Notes: generated by a model from the sequence alone, not told the origin. Counted from the stretch's first letter, positions 20,540 to 33,012 are shown. The stretch: DNA of 64,000 bases from Siphonodentalium dalli (GCA_032622095.1 CP136063.1:80143980-80207979), one strand, 5' to 3'. Numbers and translations: made by a program.

Positions 20540-21735
20540 ACATCAACTCATTCAGGATATATGTCTCCGATAGTTCACGACAGTCTCATATATGTCACAA
20601 AGTGCCTGTTTAATAAATATACATACCCTCTTCATAATTTCTAGATTATCAACAGATAGAAGGCCAATATATTTAGCAAGGTTGTGAAGCTCCCAATAAT
20701 ACGATGGTATGAATTTTTTTCTGATAGATTGGAATTTTTTGCATACGATAATAAAATGATATTCGTCACCGAGACCCTCCCCACATGCGGAGCAGAGTCT
20801 TTGTTCTCGTGACACGACTTTCCATCTACCACTCTCAATGGCCAAGCGATGGTTTGTTGTTCTAATCTTTGTCATGTATTCTGCCAGATAGCTAGGCAAT
20901 ATTAGCAAATAGCCCCTCAGTTTAAGGTCGGACTATATTTCTTTGTAAAGGATACCCTTAATTTGATGAAGAAAGAATATTTTGTCGCCATTCTAATTCA
21001 AATTGACTTGTCATGTCCATTTTAAGTTGTCTGATGGTCCCCTTAGAAAAGTGATAGTTAGCTGAACATGAACTTTTGGCATTTACCTCTTCGAAAATCA
21101 CCTGTATAAATTCAAACCATTTCAAATCAGCACCGGAAGACTCCGATAAAACTCGCGACAATATATATAGTTTCTTCACTAGATTTGAACCATATTCAGA
21201 AACGGTTCTTGACCAAAATGCCAGTGCACGGCATTTGATCTCAATTCCAAGTGGGTGTCGTCCTGTTTCTCCGTACACCATGTAATTCAGTGTACTGGAC
21301 TTCATACCAAGTAGATTTTGCAAAATTTTAAGTGGACAAATTCGATGTCCTTGGTGGGCTCGTAACACCACACCTCACTCCCATATAGCAATATGGGGGC
21401 TATTTTGTAATCAAAGATATATAGTCAACATTATATCTAATGGGATATTTAGCGATCTCACCTTATTAAATAAAGCATACATTTCTTTCAGGGCAATGTT
21501 CTTGTTTTCTTTAATAGATCTACAGAAACGACCATTGTAGAAAAAAATAACGCCTAAATATGTGAATTCCTTCGTGATTTCTAGTGTATGTTCTTTAAAT
21601 TTAAATATCGGAAGATTTTTGGGCATTTTTTTGCAAAAAATTACAACTTTTGTTTTCTTTGTATTAACTTCGAGTTTCCATGAATCTGAATAGTCAGCAA
21701 ATGCTTGGAGTGCTCGATGCATATCAGCCACCCAG
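20540..21735 (-). pseudogene. 5'-truncated LINE reverse transcriptase remnant
   Basis: Read on the minus strand from 21735, it starts inside the RT thumb (SWKLEVNTKKTKVVIF, then FTYLGVIFFYNGRF). It passes a gap and stop around 21400, continues with LQNLLGMKSSTLNYMVYGET and FWSRTVSEYG, and after another stop near 20935 ends with LRTTNHRLAIESGRW and the knuckle CSACGEGLGDEYHF-type C-C-H-C. The missing 5' two-thirds is typical of LINE truncation. It belongs to the same broad family as the fragments at 42790-43120 and 43290-43747, judged by the GR..P..R.C..C tail motif. Confidence 0.8.
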
Positions 21736-21838
21736 TATTTTGGATCAAGTTAAATAGTTTGCAATATAAGGGTGTCATGATGTCAATTGATCCTTTCAAA
21801 TATTCATTAGGTATGAGATCAATTCCTGGATATTTATT

Positions 21839-22323
21839 ATACTTCCATGTTTTAACATGGAAGTATATTGTAATTCTTCTGGCTTTTATTATTATAAGTT
21901 ATTCTTATTATTCCGATAACATGCCTTAATCTCAGGAACGGCTGAACCGATTCACCCGATTTCTTTGGTTTAAGTATATAACTTTGGAAGTTCTAGTAAA
22001 ATGGCCTATTGAGAATTTCTTCCGACCTTGACCTTCGCAGTTATCGCCATTTTGTTGATTTTTGGGGGGGGGGGGTTTAGCGCCACTAAAATGACTTGCA
22101 AAATCGAGGTTTGATTTGTTATATCGTCGAAACGGCTTGGCCGATTAATTTGAAATTTTGTAGCCATTGAGCATACGCAGTCGATGCACAAATAGGAAAA
22201 TTCATCTCACCTTGACCTTTGGAAACAACGCTCTTTATATGTGTTATTGTTGTTAACGTATCTCCTCCGAAACTGCTTGAGATATCGGGTTCGGACTTTT
22301 TTCATTATCTGCGCATATATGTG
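21839..22323. mobile_element. left part of a tandem-repeat element (HINE/pearl-like?) split by the giant palindrome
   Basis: It begins with a perfect hairpin, ATACTTCCATGTT/AACATGGAAGTAT (21839-21866), and then enters a repeat (GGTTTGATT..TCGTCGAAACGGCTTGG, GACCTTGACCTTTGG, GTATCTCCTCCGAAAC) that recurs in the same direction at 40030-40245. A G14 run lies at about 22062. It is cut at 22323 by the 17-kb insertion and resumes at 39650. See the right part for the 3' end. Confidence 0.5.
22318..22323. repeat. target-site duplication TATGTG, left
   Basis: Six bases identical to 39650-39655, directly outside the AG...CT ends of the giant palindrome. The uninterrupted sibling repeat at 40245-40275 reads GCGCCTCGGTATGTGTTATG, which has one copy of TATGTG at the same place, so the duplication marks an insertion. 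Confidence 0.85.
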
Positions 22324-25300
22324 AGTAGTATTAAGAGAAGGTATTATCTCTGTAATATATAAGTGAGGGGGACAAGGAAAGTGTTCAACGTTACATTATC
22401 GACTAATTGCCTTAGGGTGTGGTCATTTGGAATCCCCACCCCCACGGGATTTCATAAATACTACTTATCGAATGTTAAACGATACAATACCGACTAATTT
22501 ATATAGGTGTAGTCGTCGTCTGATAATCCCCCACCCCCCACGGGATTTCGTAAATAGTATTTAACGAATGTAAACGTTACAATAACGACTAATTTATATA
22601 AGTGTATCAAAAATGAGCTGTTTTACAAGGCAGATCTTATAGTCATACTAAATAGTAACTACTTTAAAAGCACATCCAAGCTACAATACGACCTATTTTA
22701 TGTTAGGTAATGATGTATGTTTATTTCAGATGGTATAGTCAGGCAAAATATTTCTAGGCAGATGTTATAGTCAGAATAGTTGAAGGCATAGCCAATATTT
22801 TAGTACGCCCGATTAAATACATGTAGTGATATGTAACTATATATAGGCATATAGTTAGTAGGTTAGTTATGATAGGTTAGTGAAATAATACTGTTATCCT
22901 GAGATGATGTTAAAATGATATGAATTATTCCCTAGTGAATAACCCCGTGCATGTAAAAAAACCACAGGGGCTAAAACACATGGAACATTTTGTTAGTGGC
23001 GGAACTTTTCTTCTCATTTCTTGTAGATTTGTAGGAAACACGATTCGATCTCATAAAACTCGATATTACAGAGTCTCGTAGAAAACGAAATGTGGAACCC
23101 AACACTTTAGTTCCTTTAATGAATATAAATGGTACATGAATAAATCTTAGTATACAAACAGATATAAAAAAAACATAATCAAATCAATCTTTTTTTAAGA
23201 TATGGACAGTCTGGTCTCCCCGTCGAAATATCTTCTGGCAAAAAAAAAATGTATCAATATTTAAAGTCAGACTAACTATTTCTAGGTTGGTGTTTAAATA
23301 CCTCTTCTAGGCTATACTCAAACAAACAATTTCTAGGTTATTCAAACATTTCCAAAAATATACTGAGTAAATCTACAAATATTAATTGGAATATAAAGAA
23401 CAGAGTTAGCTCCCCATGTGAATTGTAACAGTATTAAAATTAATCATTATTTAAAGTCAAACTATTTATTTATAAGTTGGTCATAAAATTACTACTTCTA
23501 GGCTATGGGTTATACTCAGGCAAACTATTTTAGGTTAATCAAAAATATCAGAGTTGTAAACTAAATCTACAAATATTAATTGGAATATAAAGAACAGAGT
23601 TAGCTCCCCTGTGCATTTGAATAATCTGTTTTATTAAGTTCAATATAGATGTTAAACGATTTATATATGTTAATGAATGATACAGTGATATATTCGTTAG
23701 CGAATAAACCTATGCATGTAAAACCACAGGTCTAAACACATTGAACTTTTTTAGGAACGTTCTTCTGTAGATTAGTAGGCAACACATTTCAAAAACACCA
23801 TTTCATAGTGATAGAAATCGAAATGTATAACCATTATCGGTTCCTTTAATGATTATGAATGACGGGAGTATTTTCGGTTTATATGAAGACAACGTATTTC
23901 AGTTCCAACACAAATTCAATATTTCAAAAATATAAAAAAATATCTCCCTTTTAATGAAATATTAAATGTAAAAGCACGATAAAGCATTTAAAACACAATT
24001 TAATTTACGTTTTCGTCAACAAAATTGAAGTTATATGTTATAATGCTTCAAAATCAATCAAAATATGAAAATCAAATATCTCAATTCAAAGCCAAATTTA
24101 AAAAAAACAATTTCAATGTTAACGGAAACAATTTAACAACAAAAAAATCTTTATCTGTTTTGCTAGCAAGTATCAAAAGTCCTTTTTCATTCCCACAATA
24201 ATCGTAAAACACAATAAATGTTTTGTCTTTAATAAAAAAAAATATAAAAATATTATAATCATAGTCAAAAAAATTCAAGCACAAACTTTATTAGTCCAAG
24301 TCTTCTTGTACTAAAACCAGCTAAGATATTGGGATGGCGATGCTGGCGTTTAGTCCAAGCCCGCTTGCATACCAATCCTACCACATGAGTTACGCCCACG
24401 ATCTGTGGCGGGAATTTGTGGTGTATTTTACTCGATTTACCTAGCAAATCAATACATGATGCTATATACATCGGAAAGGCTTACATCTAATGGTCATAAT
24501 GGTGTATAATAATCTAACTTTAATGTTAAATTACACATAGAATATTCCGGTTGATTGCCACAAACATCGTTGTTTTTTCTGTTTGTTTACTTAACTGAAA
24601 GCCGAACTCAGGTTCCGAAGAACTTCGGCATTGTCCGGTGTTTGTTTTGGCCGAGACGAATTTCGATACAAACAAAATGGCGGCCCCCATGATATTCTAA
24701 TGCTCATTGTGTTTACACTGTTTTAAACTGTGAGATGGTTGTAATTCGCGTAATTTATTTAATGTATTACATTTATATCTTCAATATGTATTTAATCTAT
24801 GTATTTATTTATTTATTGTCACGTATAATTACGATTACAATGGAGAATTCATCGTGCGTGGTAGTCCGTAAACCTGACTTTTATTATCAGAGCATAGCTC
24901 TATAAAAGTCAGGACTGTATATCACTGAAATCAGTACTCCGTCACAAATCATTGGTATGGACATTTACTCGACTTTTCACAAGCGATAACACACACTAAA
25001 AAATATTATTTAACAACCAAAACTCCCACATACTTGTAGATCAGAGCTTCTAGTACATTTCTAGTGTGTTGTCAATGCATGTTTAAGATGTTAGTCGTGT
25101 CATTCTTCGCATAAAGCGAGAGCATATTTCTACCGCCTCGAACTTTCAGCCATTTTGTATTTGCAAAAATCGGTCAAAACAGTGAATTAGGAATCGGAAA
25201 CGGAACGAACATAATTGGATTCCGGCTATAACATGTTCTTGTTTGTTTCGAGTTTATTTTCGATTCAAATATTTATAAACATGAGAAATAAACTTAATGA

Positions 25301-25629
25301 TTATATATGTATATATGCATGTAACCATTTCATAATCACCATCGTCATCATCCGACATCAACATATTATTATTAAAATAATCATCGCCATGATATCATCA
25401 TAATATATCATCAAATCAATTTTTTTCAAGGGCGTGGCTAAAGTGTCTTATTAAGTGTCCAAATTATTATTCCAACCTCTTTCCATCCTAATTGAGTGAG
25501 AATTTTCCAAATTGACACCTTAATTTACCAACTGTCGTCAAATTGTAATATAAGGTAGCCATACGGTCACTTATCGGCGTAGGTAATCGGCTTTAACTAA
25601 TTGACGACTCTAAGACTATAATATCCAGA

Positions 25630-26709
25630 TAGTGATGGGCGGTTAACCGAGAAAACAACTCAGTTTCGATTTTTAACAATAAACCGAAAACCGACCCACG
25701 CGATTCTGCTCAAACCGATATTACGTTTTTTTTTTATGTTTATTTTTCACTTAAATCAACTTATTATACCTCCCCAGGTACTTATTAGTTGATATTGTTA
25801 TCAAATTATCGGCCTCACTGATCAATATTATATCGGAATGTGTCCATTTCGTCTCAGATATGTGTTGTTATAATATCGTATAGGCGACTGTTTTTGTTCT
25901 TTTTCAAAACATATGGCCGAACAAAATAACGAACATGGTTCAACAAAAAGCCCTGTTTGGAGTTATTTTACGCGTCTAACTGGAGACGACTGCAAAAAAA
26001 TGTCGCTGCTTAATATGTCATAAAAACGTCGCTTAAACCAGAGTCCGGCTAACTATATGAATGCCGAACGTACACAAGTCCAAATAAGGCGATAATCGCC
26101 AACCAAAAAAATGGAAGCGTCTGCTAACTCGAAAACTTAAGTAAATGGTATGAACACTTTGGTCGTCTGGACATTCCGATGTGACGTAATCTGGTAGAAG
26201 TTTGCAGCCATTGTGCAGCTTGTAAAATATGTCGCAACATCACACATATCAAAGCGATCACACCGCAGTCATTGAATGTGGGTCAATCATACACGTGTCA
26301 ATAATTGTTACACAGTCAGGTCAAGGACGCCCACTGTTTGTGAATTTGCTGCTGTTTCTGGTTGAATTCTCAGACACTAATCAATGCATATAATATGATA
26401 AATATGTCAGAAAGGGATAAACAGTGAAGATGGGGGTGTTTATTTTTTAAAATACCGAATTGTATCATCTTATCGCGTTGGATTCAGTTTGCGTCGGCAT
26501 TTTGTCCCGTTGTTTACCTGTGATCGCATTTCCTTCCTAAAAAATTGAACGTTATTGGGACATTATTGACTCTAATTGCGGTTACTTTGAAAATATATTC
26601 ATTTCAGTATAATTTCACTATCTAGTAAAAAAAAACGAACCGAAACCGATGTTTTTTTCTCCCAGAAAAACCGAAACCGAACATAAAAAATCAAAACCGC
26701 CCATCTCTA
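25630..26709. mobile_element. decayed hAT element nested in the 3.8-kb transposon
   Basis: The ends TAGTGATGGGCGGTT and AACCGCCCATCTCTA are inverted and match the GATGGGC-type ends of hAT elements. The subterminal ends continue as inverted GGTTTCGGTTTTT-like sequence. The interior carries the start of a BED-finger transposase (25913). No matching 8-bp target duplication could be found, so the ends may have decayed. Confidence 0.6.
25913..26035 (+). pseudogene. N-terminal BED zinc-finger fragment of a hAT transposase
   Basis: From ATG 25913 the frame reads MAEQNNEHGSTKSPVWSYFT, the aromatic start of a BED finger, and then stops at 26021. One base of frame change in the A7 run at about 25995 restores KCRCLICHKNVA, which supplies the CxxC pair. 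The rest of the transposase is absent. BED fingers bind the ends of hAT transposons; here the gene is dead. Confidence 0.65.
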
Positions 26710-29039
26710 CTCGGTTTCGACTCCATATTGTCGCTAATGCTTTGTCAACGTTATTGGCACGTAAATCTTATGTAAGCATAGCGATGGCGACGTGGTCGGA
26801 ACTTGGGCGTTTGATACCGAGACCACTATTTGAATATTAATGTGTGTTCCAGAACGAAAAAGTTGAAGAAAATTGACAAATTTGTGAATTTAAAAACAGT
26901 TCAAACGTTAGTGTATTCCATGCCTCAGCCCGGACATATATACCAAATTTCATTAATATCCATTGAGAAACAACGGTCCAAACATATAACACCCCGTTTA
27001 CACATTTTATTTGGAGCCGGCCACGGCCTTGGCTTACACTTTATATTGTGTCCCCGCACATATCGCCACGCCCTTGGTCATTGTTTCTTTGAAATCAAAC
27101 TCCATTGTTTATTAAAACTTAAAATTCAAAAAATAGTTGTTGCTGTTGCTTTCACTCGGTCGATCGTTCCCGTAATTATCTGATCTCCTTTCCGGCTATG
27201 TAGTTGTAAGTTCGTTCCGCCTGTTCCGTTCCGTCAATTTACTACAGATCAAGTTTTAAATGTTGACAAATTAACGGTCTCGGATTTATCTCAAAGTTCG
27301 GATTATATTTCGAGAGTCAGGTATTGTACACAATGCCTTCGTAATCTGCCATTACCACTTGATCTTACAACATAATGGTAGCAGATAAAACCATCTAGTT
27401 ATATGTGAATTTGGTGATTGAAATGAGGCGGGGTAGTGTCTAATTTTTTCCCGAAATAGTTTTTCGGCAAGCAGTCTACCATGTATTTTTAAAACAACTA
27501 CAAATGTCACATTTTTATTTTTTTCGTCGGGTAGCTTGTTGATACTCACTCAGAACAGATTAGTCTTCCACATAATTTATATACAATGTTTGTATTTTCA
27601 TGTTATAAGTGGGAAAAAAATTCATAATAATGGAAAAGCACTTGGAGGTCGTGAATAAAGCTACGGAGGCCCAACTATTCGAGAGCGTCTAGCTCTGTTT
27701 GAATAGTTGGGTTCACCAACTACGTGCGTGGTTGATTGAAAATCTACGGAATATTTTCACCGGAAAATGCCGAACGCAGTTCGCAAGGTCAACTGAGTTC
27801 GCATACTTTAAAAAATATGTAAACACTGCGGCAAATGTTTCTTTTCACATTAAATTACCGCTTTCAATTCACAACCGATGTGGGTTTCAGATCAAATAGC
27901 ATGTCTTCTGCGGAAACTATCCGTTTATTGTAGCAATTGTGATATTTTATTTCATATAATTGTGGTTTTATTTGAGCGGGTCACTAACGCTTAAGCCGTG
28001 TCATAAGAGAGCATACAGGGCGGTCTTGGACTAAACGCCAGCATCGCCATCCCAATATCTTAGCTGGTTTTAGTACAAGAAGACTTGGACTAAAACTTTA
28101 TATGTAAAAAAAATATGAAAATTAAATAAAACTTACTTGCCTACTAAAGAACAGATCTATCGAAGTACAATTCTCTCTCAATTTTTACCTATGCGAATGT
28201 ATCTGTTTATATAAGGAAAAAACATTCTATCTTTAGTCCCAAGCAAATGATGTCATTCGAGGAATCTTTCTTTAAGTCGAATAATCTACCAACATATATC
28301 ACAAAACATGATGAGGTCTTCGTCGAGAATTCATGTCCGACTCTGTTTAACATAACAAGACTTACTTACTCATCAAAGAACAGATAATCCATCGAAGTAT
28401 AATACTGTCTCAATTTTACCTATCCGAATGTATCTGTTTATATAAAAAAACATTCATTCTATCTTTACTCTCAACAAAATGATGTCATACGACCCAAGTC
28501 GAATAATCTAATATCATTCGTCGAGAATTCATGTCGAGCTCTAGTTATATACAGTAACACATTAATTTACTCAATCTATCTATAGTCACAAAAAGTGAAG
28601 TCGAGCTATCTTGTTAAATGTCCTCGTATGCCTATCATAATGTACCCTCCCATTTTATCCCACGACATGAATAATATAATTCATGTCGACATATATCTGT
28701 ACAAGGCGACTAATTTATTCAACTAGGCTACCTAGCTTGGATCATATTTCAAAGAACGCATTCGTTAACGACCCGTCCTTACAAAACGAATAATTTACAC
28801 TACACCTGTCAAATTTGCATATTTAAGGTATGTTACGGTAAACATTCCAATGTATGCTATATAAGCCAGCTAAAATAGGAAATCAAAGCATGGATTCAAT
28901 AGTCAGATAAGTTTATTATATTATGATTTCAGATAACTTTTAATTAATTATTATCTTGTTCAACATATATTCTATGTAATTTAAAACAATAAATTATATA
29001 AAGTTTCTATATTAATCGGAGCGAAACATATTGAGGAAG

Positions 29040-29710
29040 TTTAAAGCAGTTGTCTTAAAGTCACACTAAGATTTATTTTCTTATTTGCGCACAGTATACT
29101 TTGTTTAAACCAGATGTCTTAAAATGGCACTAAGATTTATTTTATTATTTTTTATATCTCACACTATTTATAAACAAGATGTCTTAAAGGGGCACTAAGA
29201 TTTCATTTTATAATTTCAATACCAAAAGTGTTTGAACATCACAGCCAAAAATTTAACCTCAGAATTGTTAATAAATAAGTCTTCTTCGCATCTTAATTCT
29301 TAAAAGGGCGCTAATAATTTAACTTAAATATGGTTGAAAATTTATCGTTAAAGAGCGTTTATTATCTGCTTGTATGCAACTCTTTCAATCCCTCGTAATA
29401 TTCGGATACAGTATACTTTGTTCATCCCATATGTCTTAGAATGGCACTAAGATTTATTTTATTATTTTATCCATCTATTTATAAACAAGATGTCTTAAAA
29501 GGGCACTAAGATTTCATTTTATAATTTCAATACCAAAAGTGTTTCAATATCACAGCAAAACAAAAATTGTAATAATTTTACCTCAGAATTGTTAATAAAT
29601 AGGTCTTCTTCACATCATAATTCTTAAAAGGGCGCTAATAATTTAACTTAAATATGGTTGCAAATTTATCGTTAAAGAGCGTGTATTATCTGTTTGTATG
29701 CAACTCTTAA
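29040..29710. repeat. two tandem modules of about 340 bp in the left arm
   Basis: The sequence CAGTATACTTTGTT ... ATGTCTTA..ATGGCACTAAGATT ... ATAAACAAGATGTCTTAAA ... CAATACCAAAAGTGTTT ... TAAATATGGTTG is repeated once in tandem; the mirrored copies lie at 36120-36790. Non-coding. Confidence 0.7.
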
Positions 29711-30814
29711 TTATCAAAAACGGATACTGTTACACTATAATACACAAATTTTTAGATAGTATATTACAGTATCCAAATTAACATTGTTACAATTCAGATT
29801 CTACGGAAAGTTATCTTTAAACATGCAAATAAAAACAATAATCATAGTTTTACAATTGTTTTTTTATGTAAAATTTTATTTGTCTACACGTTGTGGCTAA
29901 GCATATCATAACAGTATATTTACATTTATCTAGCAAATGCGCTCTAATTTCTACAAATTAACATTCCAATTCATAAATTGTTTGTTTTTTGGAAGAAAAA
30001 AAATACTGTAACAGTTTTGTTTACATACCAACTCGTATAGTTTAATAAATAAAGATAACACTTACCTGATTATGGCAAATAATTCTCCCTTAATCATAAT
30101 GGCAACACGATTTGGAAAAACAAATGCTGATGAATCCGTACGCAATTTAGCATCAGATGTAAACATGCTCGGACAGAAACAATTCCCGGTCGTTCGTTTT
30201 TAAACTTACAATTGATGCAGGGTGAAGTGTCAAGCGTTAAGTTTCAACAAGCAGTGAATGGCCATTATATATCTGATTAATTTACCTTTGTATACAGCAT
30301 AACGCCCGTGTTGGCATCTGCACGCACGCTTAAAACTCATTAGTCATTGAAATTTGAAAATTTAGAATAATTATTTATCGCGCATTCATCGTACAGATTT
30401 ATACGATGAAAGCAAATATAAACTGCGTATGTGCACACGACTAATATATACTTTCAATGCTATGCCTATAAATAGTATGCAATTATCTCGCAGAATCAAT
30501 CAAACAATAATATTAAGCTAATTCTGTTAGTTACACCATTGCATCTGAAATTGCTCGATGTCGTTAGACTATAGGTTAATGTGTGTTTTATATGCATGTT
30601 CCCGTTCATTATCTGCACATTTTTAAATCGTCACGGAAATCTACCTACTAACATATTTGAACGCACATTATAATTTGGATAGTTAAATCATACATCTTAT
30701 CACTGGAAAAATATGAATATATGCTCTAAATCTGTTGGCAGGGCTATTTCAATATACAACATCATATGTATTCAATGTTTCTAATATATAAATTATACCC
30801 CAAATTATCATACA

Positions 30815-31935
30815 AAAAATATGTTTTCAAGATGGCATCCAATATGGCTATTCAGAAATGTGAGCTTCAAAATATATCCTGATAAAATGTACACATTTAC
30901 TGTGATCATATATCGTACAACTGGATGTATTAACGTTTATAGCGTAATACCTATGCTATCTCCATTACAAAAGATGGCTGCCGAAATGGCCATCGTTTAC
31001 TTCAAGATACAGGGCTTAAAAATGTATTGCATTTTTTACAAAGGCTCATATGCATCATTTAGGTTTGTAGTTTGTATAGTATATGCTAAATTATCATACA
31101 ATTTGTCATCACAAAAAAACAATATATATTTTCAAGATGGCGTCCAATATGGCTATTCAGAAATGTCAGCTTCAAAATATATATTGATAAAATGTACACA
31201 TTTGCTGTGATCATATATCGTACACACTGGATGTATTAACGTTTATAGCGTAATACCTATGCTATCTCCATTACAAAAGATGGCTGCCGAAATGGCCATC
31301 GTTTACTTCAAGATACAGGGCTTAAAAATGTATTGCATTTTTTACAAAGGGTCATATGCATCATTTAGGTTTGTAGTTTGTATAGTATATGCTAAATTAT
31401 CATACAATTTGTCATCACAAAAAAAACAATATATATTTTCAAGATGGCGTCCAATATGGCTATTCAGAAATGTCAGCTTCAAAATATATCTTGATAAAAT
31501 GTACACATTTGCTGTGATCATATATCGTACAACTGGATGTATTAGCGTTTATAGCGTAATACCTATGCTATCTCCATTACAAAAGATGGCTGTCGAAATG
31601 GCCATCGTTTACTTCAAGATACAGGGCTTAAAAATGTATTGCATTTTTACAAAGGCTCATATGCATCATTTAGGTTTGTAGTTTGTATAGTATATGCCAA
31701 ATTATCATACAATTTGTCATCACAAAAAAAACAATATATATTTTCAAGATGGCGTCCAATATGGCTATTCAGAAATGTCAGCTTCAAAATATATCTTGAT
31801 AAAATGTACACATTTGCTGTGATCATATATCGTACAACTGGATGTATTAGCGTTTATAGCGTAATACCTATGCTATCTCCATTACAAAAGATGGCTTCCA
31901 AAATGGCCACCTTTCCTCTAAAATACAGAGCTTAA
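30815..31935. repeat. 308-bp tandem repeat, about four units (left arm)
   Basis: Units start with TTTTCAAGATGGCGTCCAAT at about 30825, 31132, 31438 and 31741; a diverged fifth fragment lies at 32535. Each unit carries AAGATGGCGTCC and AAAGATGGCTG, which resemble the YY1-type core AAGATGGC. The units stay open in one frame, giving a repetitive pseudo-protein, but that frame depends on the repeat and shifts between units. Mirror copies occupy 33895-35010. Confidence 0.8.
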
Positions 31936-32820
31936 AATTACATGCATAATTTAGAAAGTTGATTTTGATTAGTTATACTACTTATTTCTTCAAAGAGTTA
32001 ATATTTCCTTATTCTTATCACAGTTTTAAAAACAATCAACAAAAATCTTCATTGTGTATCATATAATGAGTTCTTGGTAGGCTATCTCATTGTACAACAT
32101 ATACGTATTCATATTTGCTTGTAATATCCAATGGAGTATTTCGTAAATAAAGTTGTCAAATGCTATAATATAATATAAACTCTCAATATCAAAGTATTAA
32201 ACAAACGAAAAAATAGTCACAGAACCGTCCCATGGGGTAGAATCCCTCTAATACATATCTCATACACAATATTACTTTGTTTTAAACCGAGTTGTGTGGA
32301 ACATCGACATTTTAATATCATTTTAATCAACCGTTCTAGAACAAATTACTACACAATCTTTTCTTAAAAGCTGTTAAAAAAAAATTGTCTACCTAATTCA
32401 CAATTATTTTTTTGCTAGGTTCGTAGTATTATCATATGGAGCGTAGGTTCGAAAACGAAATTAGTAAGAATGCTTTTTTTTGGTAGTGGGAATGTGTCAG
32501 GGGTAAATTCTGCTATAATTCACTTAATGCTATGTTTTCAAGATGGCGTCCAATATGGCAACTGAGAACTGTGAGCTTCAAAATATATCTGATAAATTGT
32601 ATGCCTTAGTTAATATGATCACATAATTATGCGCTTGGCTGTCTTCGCGTTGATAACGTATTAGCAACGCTGACGCCATTATAAAATGGCAAACATTTAC
32701 TTCAAAATATACAGCTTCAGAGAAATGTTCGGTATTTTACAAAATAAGACCGAGTGATATTTTGTCTTTCTTCTCGAAATGTATGAACAAAACAAGAGAT
32801 GATATACATTACAAACAACT

Positions 32821-33012
32821 GAAATGTAGTCAGTTGACGACCACTATACACAAAAATAAATTTGATTACTGCCAACACAGTGTCAGAATTGAAAAATAAA
32901 TAGTAAATGTGTATCATAAACACTATAATATCGCATTGAATATTCATTTTATTTATTTATATTATGCCGACCTTATGTAAAACGGGTCGGCATAATCTAA
33001 ATAAATAAAAAA
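32821..33012. other. central spacer of the giant palindrome with a small hairpin
   Basis: This 192-bp stretch is the only unpaired part of the palindrome apart from the nested transposon. Near its right side lies a separate hairpin, ATTATGCCGACC / GGTCGGCATAAT (32961-32972 and 32985-32996), extended by ATTTATTTA / TAAATAAAT. A hairpin-within-loop could be a remnant of the event that made the palindrome, or a functional cis site. Confidence 0.7.

Larger units (their letters stand above)
24291..28092. mobile_element. 3.8-kb non-autonomous DNA transposon with 69-bp perfect TIRs
   Basis: TIRs at 24291-24359 and 28024-28092 are identical over 69 bases. Each begins TTAGTCCAAGTC and ends with a second internal copy of TTTAGTCCAAG, so the repeat unit occurs twice within each TIR. 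Flanks show AACTTTA on both sides (7 bp; 8 bp if AAACTTTA is counted), while the other palindrome arm at about 37730-37740 carries the empty site with one copy. The interior has no intact gene. It contains hairpins at 24873-24913 (CCTGACTTTTAT stem) and 27670-27711 (CCCAACTATTC stem) and the hAT remnant at 25630-26709. The superfamily is not identified. Confidence 0.8.
22324..32820. repeat. left arm of the giant palindrome
   Basis: It pairs with 33013-39649. Comparison by eye shows three zones. The outermost 170 or so bases are almost identical to the other arm; about 22490-23045 is clearly diverged with substitutions and indels; from about 23046 inward the arms are nearly identical, with only isolated differences (for example at about 23535, 29471, 30990 and 31915). 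The arm is built from duplicated modules: about 180 bp at 23245-23620, about 230 bp at 28130-28500, about 340 bp at 29040-29710 (TGTCTTAAAAGGGCACTAAG) and 308-bp units at 30820-31930. Confidence 0.85.

Noticed and set aside
24081-24284. 67-aa Phe-rich frame present in both palindrome arms (mirror 37737-37940)
   Set aside because: Identical only because the arms are identical; AT-rich low-complexity translation with no domain.
30821-31935. Overlapping frames of 98-140 aa encoding near-identical repeats (and their mirror at 33895-35009)
   Set aside because: They follow the 308-bp tandem unit and the palindrome symmetry; frames shift between units and the composition is not protein-like.
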